Source: Bacteroidales bacterium
Lineage (GTDB): Bacteria; Bacteroidota; Bacteroidia; Bacteroidales; Muribaculaceae
NCBI GenBank assembly: GCA_003150235.1
Contig: QAMW01000003.1
Location: 62,001-126,000, forward strand
Reading direction: 5' to 3'
Length of the DNA stretch: 64,000 nt
Shown in pieces: positions 1 to 8,549 of this stretch. Within the stretch, counting starts at the first letter, position 1; each line of letters starts with the position of its first letter. The translations under genes were made by a program, and so were the position numbers. The notes beneath the pieces were generated by a model. The model ran no database searches, was not told the origin of the DNA, and saw only the letters and a program-made list of their open reading frames with translations.

Positions 1-824
1 AGCTCCGGCTCGGTCACCTGCGCGGTGGCGGCGACAGCGCCGTCGGGCGCGAGGAGCCTATAGCGGAGTTCGTATGCGGCGGGGATATTGCCCTTGTTGT
101 CAACGGTTGTCTCGATTGTCACCTCGGCGGTGTCGTAGGGATATTCTGTCGCGGCATGCACAAAGGTGCCGAACGGCGCCACATGTACAGGGTCGGTCTT
201 TTCAAGCCACACATGGCGGTAGATGCCGGCGCCTTCATAGAACCAGCCCTCTTCAAGAGTGGCGTCGGCGCGCACGGCAACCACGTTGTCGCCCCCGTAA
301 TTGAGATATTCCGAGATATCGTAGACCTGCGCGGCGTAACCACTCGGCTCATTGCCGAGGTAGAAACCGTTGACCCATACGCGGGCATCACGGAATATGC
401 CGTCGAAGCGCAGTGCGACATGCTTTCCAAAATCTTCGGCAGGGATGGTAAACTCCTTACGATACCAGCCCACACTTGTCTCAGGGTATTTGTAGCCGAC
501 TGTCTTGTAGCCGTGACTGTGGCTCGCATCCTCGCTGAAAGGAAGGTCGACCACCCAGTCGTGGGGAAGCGTGACAGGAGTCCACTCCACGCCCCATTTC
601 GCCGGGTCGAATTTCGGGGAATACGGCCCCTCGTTATGTATTGACGCCGCTTTGGTGAGATAATTGAAATATTCGGTGCCGCAACCGAAATCCTTTGCCG
701 GGTCGGCGGCATTGCCGAATGCAAATTTCCAGTTGTTGTCAAAATTAATTTTTTCGGCACAATAAGCCATTGCAGCAGTGCATAGCGACAGCGCGGCGGC
801 TGTAAATAGTGTCAGTCGGTTCAT
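1..824 (-). CDS. Secreted glycoside hydrolase family 2 protein (beta-galactosidase-like), N-terminal part
   Basis: The frame is open from an ATG at 824 to the window edge, so only about the first 274 residues are visible. Residues 1-20 form a signal peptide (MNRLTLFTAAALSLCTAAMA). Next come motifs of the GH2 sugar-binding jelly-roll domain: a WKFAFG-type strand, TPVTLPHDWVVDLPF, VGWYRKEFTIP, ARVWVNGFYLGNEPSGY and GDNVVAVRADA. The protein then enters the GH2 immunoglobulin-like domain. GH2 enzymes of this shape in Bacteroidales are periplasmic or surface beta-galactosidases, beta-glucuronidases or related enzymes. The catalytic TIM barrel lies outside the window, so the substrate cannot be read. 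A consensus promoter at 1010-1041 gives a 5' leader of about 180 nt. Confidence 0.88.
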   Translation of the reverse strand, partial: MNRLTLFTAAALSLCTAAMAYCAEKINFDNNWKFAFGNAADPAKDFGCGTEYFNYLTKAASIHNEGPYSPKFDPAKWGVEWTPVTLPHDWVVDLPFSEDASHSHGYKTVGYKYPETSVGWYRKEFTIPAEDFGKHVALRFDGIFRDARVWVNGFYLGNEPSGYAAQVYDISEYLNYGGDNVVAVRADATLEEGWFYEGAGIYRHVWLEKTDPVHVAPFGTFVHAATEYPYDTAEVTIETTVDNKGNIPAAYELRYRLLAPDGAVAATAQVTEPE

Positions 825-880
825 TGAATCAGGATTGTCAGTAAACAGGTTAATTATTTAAGTTTCGCAAGCTCATTTAA

Positions 881-975
881 AGCTATTTGGTTTAGAGTTT
901 AAAGTTTAGGGTTTAGGTTTATCATTTAACCTTAACCTGAGGGTTTTGCAACATACCCCATAACCTTTTAACCTT
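881..975. repeat. Low-complexity run of GTTTAG/AACCTTA-like words
   Basis: The leader of the GH2 gene contains degenerate direct words (GTTTAGAGTTTAAAGTTTAGGGTTTAGG spread over 889-917) followed by AACCTTAACC/AACCTTTTAACC words. No ORF is present. It resembles the other short tandem-word intergenic tracts in this window. Confidence 0.5.
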
Positions 976-1009
976 ATAATCTTCAACTTTCGCCTGCGGA
1001 AGTTGAATA

Positions 1010-1041
1010 CAAATATAGCGCATTTTTTGCACAATATCAAA
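1010..1041 (-). promoter_or_regulatory. Bacteroidetes-type promoter for the GH2 gene
   Basis: On the minus strand TTTG (1041-1038), a 20-nt spacer and TATATTTG (1017-1010) match the TTTG/TAnnTTTG consensus. The predicted start is near 1003. The first transcribed bases can form a hairpin with TTCAACTT/AAGTTGAA arms (982-989 and 1000-1007). Confidence 0.65.
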
Positions 1042-1095
1042 ATACGCGCCAGGCTGTTGCACGACTATGCGATTTTATGTAACTTTACAAGAAAA

Positions 1096-1680
1096 ATGCA
1101 GGAAACAATCAACACCGCCCATCCCGACTTCACGCGTCTCCGCAGCGGGGAATGGATGAACGGATTCACTCCCGTAATCGGAAAGGCACTAAGCCGTTGC
1201 GAAGACCTCTGCTTTCGGCTTAATTCCACCCTCCCCTCACGCAGCGAAGAGCGCGCCAACCTGCTGCACGAGATAATCGGCAGTATCGGTCAACGCTTTG
1301 TCATCCACTCGCCTTTTCACTGCGATTTCGGCTTCAACATCCATATCGGAGAGAATTTTACAGGCAACTTCAATCTCACAATCCTCGATGAAGCCGATGT
1401 AACCATCGGCGACAATGTATTTATCGGACCAAACACCACCATCTGCACCATCATACACGACTACGATGCGGAAAAGCGCAACGAGGGAATCATGCGCGCC
1501 CTGCCTGTGGTAATCGAAGATGATGTGTGGATTGCGACCGATGTGGTAATCCTGCCGGGTGTCACCATCGGGCGCGGGGCGATAATTGGCGCGGGGAGCA
1601 TCGTCACCAAAGATGTACCGGCAAAATCCGTTGTCGCCGGAAATCCCGCCCGCGTCATCCGCAATCTCAAAGATACATAA
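1096..1680 (+). CDS. Sugar O-acetyltransferase, maltose/galactoside acetyltransferase (LacA/Maa) family
   Basis: This 194-residue protein has an N-terminal Mac-type helical segment (RLRSGEWMN, then an ERANLLHEI helix). A left-handed beta-helix of hexapeptide repeats follows (ADVTIGDNVFIGPN, PVVIEDDVWIATDVVILPG, GAIIGAGSIVTKDVPAKSVVAGNPARVIR). The active-site histidine is the one in IIHDYDAEKRNEG, which corresponds to the THPLD histidine of LacA. Acetyl-CoA would be the donor; the acceptor sugar is unknown. The frame extends upstream to an ATG at 1003, but the ATG at 1096 matches family length and lies 8 nt after a TAACTTTA box at 1080-1087. The upstream ATG is therefore unlikely and the transcript may be almost leaderless. 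Confidence 0.87.
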   Translation: MQETINTAHPDFTRLRSGEWMNGFTPVIGKALSRCEDLCFRLNSTLPSRSEERANLLHEIIGSIGQRFVIHSPFHCDFGFNIHIGENFTGNFNLTILDEADVTIGDNVFIGPNTTICTIIHDYDAEKRNEGIMRALPVVIEDDVWIATDVVILPGVTIGRGAIIGAGSIVTKDVPAKSVVAGNPARVIRNLKDT

Positions 1681-1853
1681 GGATAGCGGTGTTTTTAGTT
1701 GAAGAAAAAACAAATTACTTGTCATGGAAAATTCGTTTCTTTTGTCCTCCTGTCCTTTTGTATAAAAACATGATGTGGGATTATGTAGAATTGTAGGCGG
1801 CGAATTTTTTGCATTTTTCTGCCGGAATGTTAGGTTTTCCGGAATTTTTAATC

Positions 1854-1861
1854 TAATTTTG
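1854..1861 (+). promoter_or_regulatory. Promoter -7 box of the his operon
   Basis: TAATTTTG matches TAnnTTTG exactly. Initiation near 1868 would place the His-rich leader peptide start about 20 nt into the transcript. Confidence 0.6.
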
Positions 1862-1888
1862 TCATCATAATCAAAATAAGTCAACAAT

Positions 1889-1942
1889 ATGTCAGCTTTC
1901 AGCTTCAATCTGCATCCTCACCACCACTTTCTCAACCGCTGA
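1889..1942 (+). CDS. hisL: his operon leader peptide (17 aa, four histidines)
   Basis: The ATG at 1889 opens a 17-codon ORF reading MSAFSFNLHPHHHFLNR and stopping at 1940-1942. His codons are at 9, 11, 12 and 13, i.e. four in five codons. It sits between the his promoter and an intrinsic terminator, directly before hisG. This is the standard arrangement of a transcription-attenuation leader, in which a ribosome stalled for lack of charged tRNA-His selects the antiterminator. The ORF is too short for routine annotation. The case rests on the histidine density and the flanking RNA pairings (next entry). Confidence 0.88.
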   Translation: MSAFSFNLHPHHHFLNR

Positions 1943-2028
1943 GGAAGCCGTGACATCATGCAGCATTGAAACCTGATGACATCTCGATACACGCCGGCTT
2001 CCGAAAACGGGGGTCGGCTACTTTTTTT
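1916..2028 (+). promoter_or_regulatory. his operon transcription attenuator (1:2, 2:3 and 3:4 pairings)
   Basis: Three mutually exclusive pairings are readable. Segment 1 CCTCA (1916-1920, inside the His codons) pairs with segment 2 TGAGG (1940-1944). Segment 2 GGAAGCCG (1943-1950) pairs perfectly with segment 3 CGGCTTCC (1995-2002), forming the antiterminator. Segment 3 GCCGGCTTCCG (1993-2003) pairs over 11 positions, three of them G-U, with segment 4 CGGGGGTCGGC (2008-2018) across an AAAA loop. It is followed by seven T residues (2022-2028), forming the terminator. A ribosome stalled on the His codons would cover segment 1 and free segment 2 for antitermination. Confidence 0.85.
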
Positions 2029-2054
2029 AGATAATCATTAAAACTCTTACATAA

Positions 2055-2921
2055 ATGGACAACAGACTTAGAATAGCGGTGCAATCAAAAGGCCGCTTAT
2101 ATGACGAGACGATGGAGCTCCTTGCCGAATCGGGCATCAAACTCACCGCCGTCAAGCGCACACTTCTTGTGCCGGCGCGTAATTTCCCAGTTGAATTGCT
2201 CTTTCTACGCGATGACGACATACCCGAATCGGTAGCCAACGGCACAGCCGACATCGGCATCGTAGGACTTAACGAGGTGCTGGAGAAAGAGAAAGATGTG
2301 GAAGTTATAAAGCAGCTCGGATTCAGCCGGTGTCACCTGTCGCTCGCCATACCCCAGCATATCGACTATAACGGGTTGAGCTGGTTTAACGGCAAGAAAA
2401 TCGCCACGTCATATCCGGTAATTCTGTCGAAATTTCTGAAAGACAATGCCATAAAAGCCGATATACATGTCATCACAGGTTCTGTGGAGATAGCACCGGG
2501 CATAGGGCTTGCCGATGCCATATTTGACATCGTATCGTCCGGCTCAACGCTGGTCAGCAACAATCTCGCCGAGGTGGAAAACGTGATGGAGTCACAGGCT
2601 GTGCTTATCAAGGCGGCAGGACGCACTTTGTCGGCCGACCGTCAGGAAACGCTTGACGAACTGCTGTTCCGCTTCAACGCCGTAAAGGCTGCCGACGGCA
2701 AGAAATATATACTCATGAACGTGCCGAAGGATAAGCTCGACGAGATTATCTCTATACTCCCCGGAATGAAAAGCCCGACAGTGCTTCCGCTCGCCAACGC
2801 GGAGTGGTGTTCCGTTCACTCCGTCTTAGAGGAGAAACGGCTTTGGGAAATCGTAGGCAAACTGAAAGCTGCCGGAGCCGAAGGAATACTTGCTCTCGAC
2901 ATCGAAAAAATGATACTTTAG
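2055..2921 (+). CDS. hisG: ATP phosphoribosyltransferase, long form (HisG)
   Basis: HisG catalyses the first committed step of histidine synthesis, joining ATP and PRPP to give phosphoribosyl-ATP. At 288 residues it is the long form. The N-terminal catalytic part begins MDNRLRIAVQSKGRLYDETM. It contains the PRPP-binding region (GIGLADAIFDIVSSGSTL) and ends in an ACT-like regulatory domain (about 215-288, PTVLPLANAEWCSVHSVL). Long-form enzymes are usually hexameric and feedback-inhibited by histidine through that domain. It is the first structural gene after the attenuator, and hisD starts 4 nt after its stop. Confidence 0.97.
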   Translation: MDNRLRIAVQSKGRLYDETMELLAESGIKLTAVKRTLLVPARNFPVELLFLRDDDIPESVANGTADIGIVGLNEVLEKEKDVEVIKQLGFSRCHLSLAIPQHIDYNGLSWFNGKKIATSYPVILSKFLKDNAIKADIHVITGSVEIAPGIGLADAIFDIVSSGSTLVSNNLAEVENVMESQAVLIKAAGRTLSADRQETLDELLFRFNAVKAADGKKYILMNVPKDKLDEIISILPGMKSPTVLPLANAEWCSVHSVLEEKRLWEIVGKLKAAGAEGILALDIEKMIL

Positions 2922-2925
2922 AATT

Positions 2926-4218
2926 ATGGACATCATAGAATACCCCTCCCGTGCCGACTGGGCATCCCTGTCGGTAAGGGCACTCGCCGAGGAAGCCGCC
3001 GAGGTGACCGAAGCAGTCGGCAAAATCATGGAAGATGTCGCCACACGGGGCGACGATGCCTTGCGCGACTATGAACGACGCTTCACGGGAGCCGACGTGA
3101 AGGAGCTGGAAGTGACCCGTGCAGAGCTTGACGAGGCTGATGCCGCTGTGTCGGAGGAACTAAAGGAGGCAATCGCCAAAGCTGCGGCAAATATCTCTGC
3201 ATTTCACACCGCGCAGATTCCCCGTAGCGTGACAGTGGAAACCGCACCCGGCATCATTTGTGAACAACGCCCCGTACCTGTGAGCCGCGTCGGGTTATAT
3301 ATCCCCGGAGGCAACTCCCCGCTCTTCTCGACCGTGCTCATGCTGGCGCTCCCCGCCAAGATAGCCGGATGTCCCGAGGTGTTGCTCTGTACGCCGCCAC
3401 GTCCCGACGGGTCAGTACATCCGGCGATACTATATGCCGCACATCTCGCCGGAGTCGACCGCATATTCAAGACCGGCGGCGCCCAGGCGATTGCCGCGAT
3501 GACATTCGGCTCGGCATCAGTGCCGCGCGTCGACAAGATATTCGGACCCGGCAACCGCTATGTCACCGAGGCAAAGCAGCAGGCGGCGCGGCGCGGCGTA
3601 GCAATCGACATGCCGGCGGGACCGTCGGAAGTGCTCGTGATTGCCGACGGGAATGCCGATCCTCGCTTTGTTGCGGCTGACTTCCTCTCGCAGGCGGAAC
3701 ATGGACCCGACAGCCAGTCGATGCTGCTCACAACCTCCCCCGAACTCGCCCGCAAGTTGCCCGGAGTAATCGACGCCATGCTCGACACACTCCCGCGCCG
3801 CGACATGATGCTGCGGTCGCTCAGCCACAGCCGCATAATACTCATGCACGATGATGACGAGATGATGGCGTTCAGCAACACATACGCGCCTGAGCATCTG
3901 ATTATAAATCATGCCGATGCCGACACGCTTGCCGCCAAGGTAATCAACGCCGGGTCGGTGTTTCTCGGCGAATACTCCCCCGAAAGTGCAGGCGATTATG
4001 CGTCAGGCACCAACCACACCCTCCCGACCTCGGGCTATGCCCGCGCCTACAGCGGCGTCAACACCGACAGCTTCCTAAAACGCATAACCTTCCAGCGTCT
4101 TTCACCAAAAGGCATAAAATCGATAGGTAAAACCGTTGAAGTAATGGCGGAAAACGAAGACCTGATGGCTCACAAACTCGCCATGACTCTGCGCATCGAA
4201 AAATTATCATCCAACTAA
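2926..4218 (+). CDS. hisD: Histidinol dehydrogenase (HisD)
   Basis: HisD carries out the last two steps of histidine synthesis, oxidising L-histidinol to L-histidine with two NAD+ through an aldehyde intermediate. The 430-residue length is normal. Visible signatures are VGLYIPGGNSPLFSTVLMLA, GGAQAIAAMTFG, KIFGPGNRYVTEAK (cofactor region), DMPAGPSEVLVIAD, SQAEHGPDSQSMLL with zinc-site residues, and TYAPEHLII carrying the catalytic Glu-His pair. It follows hisG by 4 nt and precedes hisC by 12 nt, so it belongs to the attenuated operon. Confidence 0.97.
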   Translation: MDIIEYPSRADWASLSVRALAEEAAEVTEAVGKIMEDVATRGDDALRDYERRFTGADVKELEVTRAELDEADAAVSEELKEAIAKAAANISAFHTAQIPRSVTVETAPGIICEQRPVPVSRVGLYIPGGNSPLFSTVLMLALPAKIAGCPEVLLCTPPRPDGSVHPAILYAAHLAGVDRIFKTGGAQAIAAMTFGSASVPRVDKIFGPGNRYVTEAKQQAARRGVAIDMPAGPSEVLVIADGNADPRFVAADFLSQAEHGPDSQSMLLTTSPELARKLPGVIDAMLDTLPRRDMMLRSLSHSRIILMHDDDEMMAFSNTYAPEHLIINHADADTLAAKVINAGSVFLGEYSPESAGDYASGTNHTLPTSGYARAYSGVNTDSFLKRITFQRLSPKGIKSIGKTVEVMAENEDLMAHKLAMTLRIEKLSSN

Positions 4219-4230
4219 TGACACACGCCC

Positions 4231-5271
4231 ATGGACAAGACTATACAGCGGCTCGTGCGCCCCAACATACTCAATCTCGCCCCCTATACCTGCGCCCGCA
4301 ACGAATACACCGGCGAGGCACGCGCCTGGCTTGACGCAAATGAAAATTCGCTTATCGACGGGCTCAACCGCTATCCCGACCCCCTACAACTGGAAGTCAA
4401 GAAGCGACTTTCGGAACTGCGTGGCGTACCCGCCGACAATATATTTCTCGGCGTGGGCAGCGATGAGTGCATTGACCTTTGCTATCGTGTGTTCTGCCGC
4501 CCCGGCAAGGATAATGTGGTGGCTATCGACCCTACTTACGGCATGTACAAAGTGTGTGCCGACATAAACGATGTGGAATACCGCGCCGTCGACCTCAATC
4601 CCGATTATTCCATCAATGTCGACCGGCTTCTTGCCGCGACCGACGACAACACCAAGGTAATCTGGATATGTTCCCCAAACAATCCCACGGGCAACGCTTT
4701 CCCTCTCGACACCATCGAGGAGATCGCGCGACGCTTCGACGGAATTACCGTGGTCGACGAGGCATACGTGGATTTTTCGCCCCTCGGGTCGATGGTGGCT
4801 CGTCTCGCCGCCTATCCGCGCATGATTGTGATGCAGACATTCTCTAAGGCATGGGCGGCAGCCGCCATGCGCCTCGGTATCGCCTTCGCGTCACGCGACA
4901 TAATCTCGCTGTTCAACAACGTGAAGTATCCTTACAATATAAATATACTCACCCAGCGCGAAGCGATCCATCTGCTCGAAAACGCACCTAAGGTAAAAGC
5001 AACTGCCGAAAGGCTTGTGGAACTGCGCAAGGCTCTTGCCGCCGAACTGCTGCGGCTCAACGCCGTGAAGGCGGTCTATCCCTCTGATGCCAATTTCCTG
5101 CTTGTGAAGGTCGACGATGCCAACAGCCTCTACGACTACCTGAAAGCGGAGGGTGTTATTGTGCGCAACCGCTCGCGCGTGAATCTCTGCGAGGGAGCAT
5201 TGCGCATAACCGTGGGAAATCCTGATGAAAATTCACTTCTACTCGAAAAAATCAAGCAATATGGAGGCTGA
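4231..5271 (+). CDS. hisC: Histidinol-phosphate aminotransferase (HisC)
   Basis: This PLP-dependent class I/II aminotransferase makes histidinol phosphate from imidazole-acetol phosphate and glutamate. The 346-residue length fits HisC. Visible are the substrate loop near WLDANENSL, NIFLGVGSDECIDL (phosphate binding), CSPNNPTGN, VVDEAYVDFS, and the PLP lysine in QTFSKAWAAAAMRLG. A C-terminal RNRSRVNLCEGALRITVG segment carries the conserved arginine. Its last 11 nt overlap the start of hisB, suggesting translational coupling. Confidence 0.96.
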   Translation: MDKTIQRLVRPNILNLAPYTCARNEYTGEARAWLDANENSLIDGLNRYPDPLQLEVKKRLSELRGVPADNIFLGVGSDECIDLCYRVFCRPGKDNVVAIDPTYGMYKVCADINDVEYRAVDLNPDYSINVDRLLAATDDNTKVIWICSPNNPTGNAFPLDTIEEIARRFDGITVVDEAYVDFSPLGSMVARLAAYPRMIVMQTFSKAWAAAAMRLGIAFASRDIISLFNNVKYPYNINILTQREAIHLLENAPKVKATAERLVELRKALAAELLRLNAVKAVYPSDANFLLVKVDDANSLYDYLKAEGVIVRNRSRVNLCEGALRITVGNPDENSLLLEKIKQYGG

Positions 5272-6403
5272 GAAAAAACGCGCGCTGTTCATTGACCGTG
5301 ACGGCACACTCATCGTTGAACCGCCGGTCGACTTTCAGGTCGACTCACTTGAAAAGCTCGAACTGATGCCGGGCGCACTGCGCGCCATGCACTTTATCGC
5401 AGGACATCTGCCTTATGAGCTTGTGATGGTGACCAACCAGGACGGTCTCGGCACCGACAGTTTCCCGGAGGACACATTTTATCCCGCCCATAACAAGATG
5501 CTCAAAGCGTTTGCCAATGATGGCGTACACTTCGACGACATAATCATCGACCGCACATTTCCTGAAGAAAACGCTCCTACCCGTAAACCGGGCACCGCAC
5601 TTCTCGGTAAATATCTCGACGGCTCCTACGACCTTGCCGGCAGCTATGTGATAGGTGACCGGCTGACCGATGCCCTGCTCGCGCGCAATCTCGGTGCCAA
5701 GGCGCTGCTTCTGCGCGAACCTGACGAAAATCTGACTGCCAAAATCGAGCAGCTGGGGTTGAAAGACACCGTGGAGCTTGTAACCCCGTCATGGGACGCC
5801 ATATTGCCGGTGCTTCAGGGAGGTGTGCGTCACGCATCGGTACACCGTCACACTTCGGAGACAGCGATTGACATCGACATCAATCTTGACGGGTCAGGCA
5901 AAGCCGACATCTCCACCGGGCTCGGCTTTTTCGACCACATGCTTGACCAGATTGCGCGCCACTCCGGCATTGACTTGTCAATAAAAGTGAAAGGCGACCT
6001 TCATGTCGACGAGCATCACACAATCGAAGATACTGCGATAGCTCTCGGCGAGGCGCTCAACAAGGCTCTCGGCGACAAGCGCGGTATAGAGCGTTACGGA
6101 TTTGTCCTCCCGATGGACGACTGCCTCTGCACCGTGGCTATCGATTTCGGCGGTCGTCCCTGGCTTGTCTGGGATGTGGATTTCCGCAGGGAATATATCG
6201 GCGACATGCCAACCGAAATGTTTCTGCACTTCTTCAAGTCGCTTTCCGACAATGCCCGCATGAATCTTTTCATCCGCGCCGAAGGCGACAATGAGCACCA
6301 CAAGATAGAAGGCATATTCAAGGCACTTGCCCGCGCCATCCGCCAGGCGGTGCGCCGCGACCCCCTTCACTTCACCCTCCCGTCAACCAAAGGCACTCTC
6401 TGA
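5261..6403 (+). CDS. hisB: Bifunctional histidinol-phosphatase / imidazoleglycerol-phosphate dehydratase (HisB)
   Basis: Two enzymes are fused in 380 residues. Residues about 1-170 form a HAD phosphatase with the nucleophile motif FIDRDGTLIVEP, the VTNQDGLG motif II, and RKPGTALL with YVIGDRLTDALLA. Residues about 195-380 form the dehydratase with GLGFFDHMLDQIARHSG, HVDEHHTIEDTAIALGEAL, RPWLVWD and EGDNEHHKIEGIFKALARA, rich in metal-binding histidines. I chose the ATG at 5261 because the upstream ATG at 5225 would read 13 residues unlike the family and overlap hisC further. hisH, hisA, hisF and hisIE do not follow, so the rest of the pathway must be elsewhere. Confidence 0.95.
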   Translation: MEAEKKRALFIDRDGTLIVEPPVDFQVDSLEKLELMPGALRAMHFIAGHLPYELVMVTNQDGLGTDSFPEDTFYPAHNKMLKAFANDGVHFDDIIIDRTFPEENAPTRKPGTALLGKYLDGSYDLAGSYVIGDRLTDALLARNLGAKALLLREPDENLTAKIEQLGLKDTVELVTPSWDAILPVLQGGVRHASVHRHTSETAIDIDINLDGSGKADISTGLGFFDHMLDQIARHSGIDLSIKVKGDLHVDEHHTIEDTAIALGEALNKALGDKRGIERYGFVLPMDDCLCTVAIDFGGRPWLVWDVDFRREYIGDMPTEMFLHFFKSLSDNARMNLFIRAEGDNEHHKIEGIFKALARAIRQAVRRDPLHFTLPSTKGTL

Positions 6404-6457
6404 CATCCATAGTTTATCATTTAATAATTGGTTTCATCAAAAAACAGGAACAATCTC

Positions 6458-6527
6458 TTGCAATCCGGCATAAAATTGTATAATTTTGAAGCCGCTTGAG
6501 ATAATGTCAGAATCCGACATTATTTTC
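6458..6527 (+). promoter_or_regulatory. Promoter and inverted repeat ahead of the 6575 lipoprotein
   Basis: TTGC (6458-6461), a 19-nt spacer and TAATTTTG (6481-6488) make a good promoter. Just past the predicted start lies an 8-bp perfect inverted repeat (ATAATGTC 6501-6508, GACATTAT 6516-6523) followed by TTTTC. It could be an operator or a weak terminator-like hairpin. Confidence 0.5.
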
Positions 6528-6574
6528 TGTTTCATATATTATATTTAACTAACTATCTATAATTATATTATGCC

Positions 6575-7798
6575 ATGGAAAAAGTAGCACGTATTTGTTT
6601 ATATTTATTGGTCCTATTGATAATTACTTCCTGCGATCCAATGTCGGAGGAAGAGAAAAAATGGATTGAAGAGCAAGCTGAAAATGGCAACCTTGACCAA
6701 CAATATAAAATTACCCAAATGAAAGAGGATTATGGTCACGGGGATTATGTGTTCGGTGCAAAATTAGCTAAAAAATATGAAAAATCATTATTAGACACCG
6801 GCTATGTCAAAATGGTTGATTCAAAAATATATGAGTCTAAAGACAATATTAAAGAAAAACTTAGATGGCTAAAATATGGCGTTTCAAAAGGGAATGGCAA
6901 ACACGCGCATGAATTAGGTGAAATATTTGAGTCAGGAGAAGAATCGAATCCCAATCGGGAATTAGCAATGCAATATTATATTATCGCCGATAGTCTTGGA
7001 TATCCCATAAGCAAGCTGTCCATACTAAAGATGGAAAATAAATCTCCGTCATTATGGACTCTCGTAAAATCGTACTATGATTTAAGCTATTCAAGACTTA
7101 CCGGTTCAAGCCTCGGAAAGTTTTGTGGTGCGACATTACAAACATCGAAAGAATTGATATTTTCACCCATGTCTAATATAAAATGGTGGCAATACCTTCT
7201 TATATATGCCGGCATGTTTGTCATTGCAATAATCATCGGAGTTGCGAATTACCGTATTGAAAGCAGTGTAGCAAGCGGAAAATCGACCGGATGGATTCTA
7301 CCTTTGTTTGCCGGATACGGCTTTTATAATGTTGTAATGATGGATTTCGATCCGGTGGTTAAACTAAATATCGGTCATTTATTTGCCGTTGACGGCACTT
7401 TCGGTGATGCCACGTTATTTGCAACACTCCCGACGTGGATAATGCTCATCGCATTATTATATGCTGTTTACATCATAATATCTTCAACCATCTCCGGTGC
7501 CGGCATGTTCTGGCGATTCCTTATGCTTGCGATATCGGTCATCTACGGTGTATTTTTTGGTGCCGCAATCTCCATATTGGCAGCAGTAGTCTTTGTATTA
7601 GGAATTATCAAAGGTGGCTTGTTCTCCGGTGGATTTAACAATTCAGCACCCACCCCGGCAACGAATCCCGTATCTCAGAAGATAAAAGTGGACTGCCCGC
7701 ATAAAACACTCTCAGGCGGCTGCAACCTGAATAACGGTTGGTCATGCCATGTAGAGGAAGGCTCTTCCTCATGCCCATACGGGGTCAGAGAAATGTAA
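6575..7798 (+). CDS. Lipoprotein with C-terminal membrane segments and a four-cysteine tail; function unknown
   Basis: I do not recognise a named family. The N-terminus is a lipoprotein signal (LLVLLIITSC, Cys20). Residues about 21-190 are charged and soluble, with Sel1/TPR-like helical pairs (EKLRWLKYGVSKGNGKHAHELG; REL-AMQYYIIADSLGYPISKLS). Four or five hydrophobic segments follow between about 205 and 350. The C-terminal tail has four cysteines spaced C-x8-C-x7-C-x8-C (DCPHKTLSGGC, GWSCHVE, SSCPYG), which could bind metal or form disulfides. The stretch is AT-richer than its neighbours, hinting at acquisition. A lipidated N-terminus on a polytopic protein is unusual. Confidence 0.8.
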   Translation: MEKVARICLYLLVLLIITSCDPMSEEEKKWIEEQAENGNLDQQYKITQMKEDYGHGDYVFGAKLAKKYEKSLLDTGYVKMVDSKIYESKDNIKEKLRWLKYGVSKGNGKHAHELGEIFESGEESNPNRELAMQYYIIADSLGYPISKLSILKMENKSPSLWTLVKSYYDLSYSRLTGSSLGKFCGATLQTSKELIFSPMSNIKWWQYLLIYAGMFVIAIIIGVANYRIESSVASGKSTGWILPLFAGYGFYNVVMMDFDPVVKLNIGHLFAVDGTFGDATLFATLPTWIMLIALLYAVYIIISSTISGAGMFWRFLMLAISVIYGVFFGAAISILAAVVFVLGIIKGGLFSGGFNNSAPTPATNPVSQKIKVDCPHKTLSGGCNLNNGWSCHVEEGSSSCPYGVREM

Positions 7799-7816
7799 AC
7801 ACTTCCCCACTGACTT

Positions 7817-8542
7817 TCAGTCAAAGATTTCCTTGAGGATTTCGAGTGAGTTCAGGCGCGTGAGCGACGTGTAGTGGGCGGTATAATAGTCGATGATAGC
7901 GGCGAGTATGCGGCGGCGCTGGTCACGGTTAAAGCGAAACATGCCGTAGTTCTCCCAGCTCATGCGCGAAAGCATGTACACCGCATCGGCATCCTCCCCG
8001 TCAAGAAACTTCCGGTGAAGCGGAGCGCTGTCGCGGAATGTACCGTTGAGCATATCAAACACCCTGCCACGACGGTAGGTCGACGTATCAGGCTCTATGC
8101 CGAGGAAACGCCCGAGGCGATAAAGAAAATGAATGGTAAAATTGGCGGTTTCCCCGGCAGAGGCGGCATCAAGGCGCGTCGCCGAGTAAGAAAGATAATT
8201 AAACAGCAGGGGGTCTTCAGGCGTTTCGCGAAGCACCACTCCGAGAAGTTCGGCAAGAAACAGTGCCACCGTGATTTTCACCGGATTGCCCGTGAGTCCC
8301 GGCAGCGGGATTGACTGCCTTACATCCGACATATTGGCAATCGACCCCCCGTGGCGGTAATTGGCTATACATTCAAAGAATGACATCGGCATGGTAATAG
8401 CCCTCTGCCGGCGCGCTTCGCGTGATGCCGTGGCAGGCACAAGCAGCGACACCCTGCCGTCTTCAAGCGAAAAGGCGGTGAGTATGTTGTTGCGGTCATT
8501 ATAACGGACCGTGTGGAGCGCTATGCAATGGAGTTGTTTCAT
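7817..8542 (-). CDS. recO: DNA repair protein RecO
   Basis: RecO loads RecA onto SSB-coated DNA together with RecR in the RecF pathway. The 241 residues fit Bacteroidetes RecO. There is an N-terminal OB fold (CIALHTVRYNDRNNILTAFSLEDGRVSLLVP) followed by an all-helical C-terminal domain with the VALFLAELLGVVLRE and FNYLSYSATRLDA segments. The zinc-finger cysteines of some RecO proteins are absent. The gene converges on the 6575 lipoprotein. Its ATG lies only 7 nt downstream of a full consensus promoter, so the mRNA may be leaderless. Confidence 0.88.
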   Translation of the reverse strand: MKQLHCIALHTVRYNDRNNILTAFSLEDGRVSLLVPATASREARRQRAITMPMSFFECIANYRHGGSIANMSDVRQSIPLPGLTGNPVKITVALFLAELLGVVLRETPEDPLLFNYLSYSATRLDAASAGETANFTIHFLYRLGRFLGIEPDTSTYRRGRVFDMLNGTFRDSAPLHRKFLDGEDADAVYMLSRMSWENYGMFRFNRDQRRRILAAIIDYYTAHYTSLTRLNSLEILKEIFD

Positions 8543-8549
8543 GCCTGTG

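Noticed and set aside
119..760. Open frames on both strands inside the first 800 bases
   Set aside because: They are shadows of the GH2 frame that runs from 824 to the window edge, which carries clear GH2 motifs and a signal peptide.
1003..1095. Longer acetyltransferase start at 1003
   Set aside because: The extra residues are unlike the family, and the likely promoter box (1080-1087) lies inside the extension.
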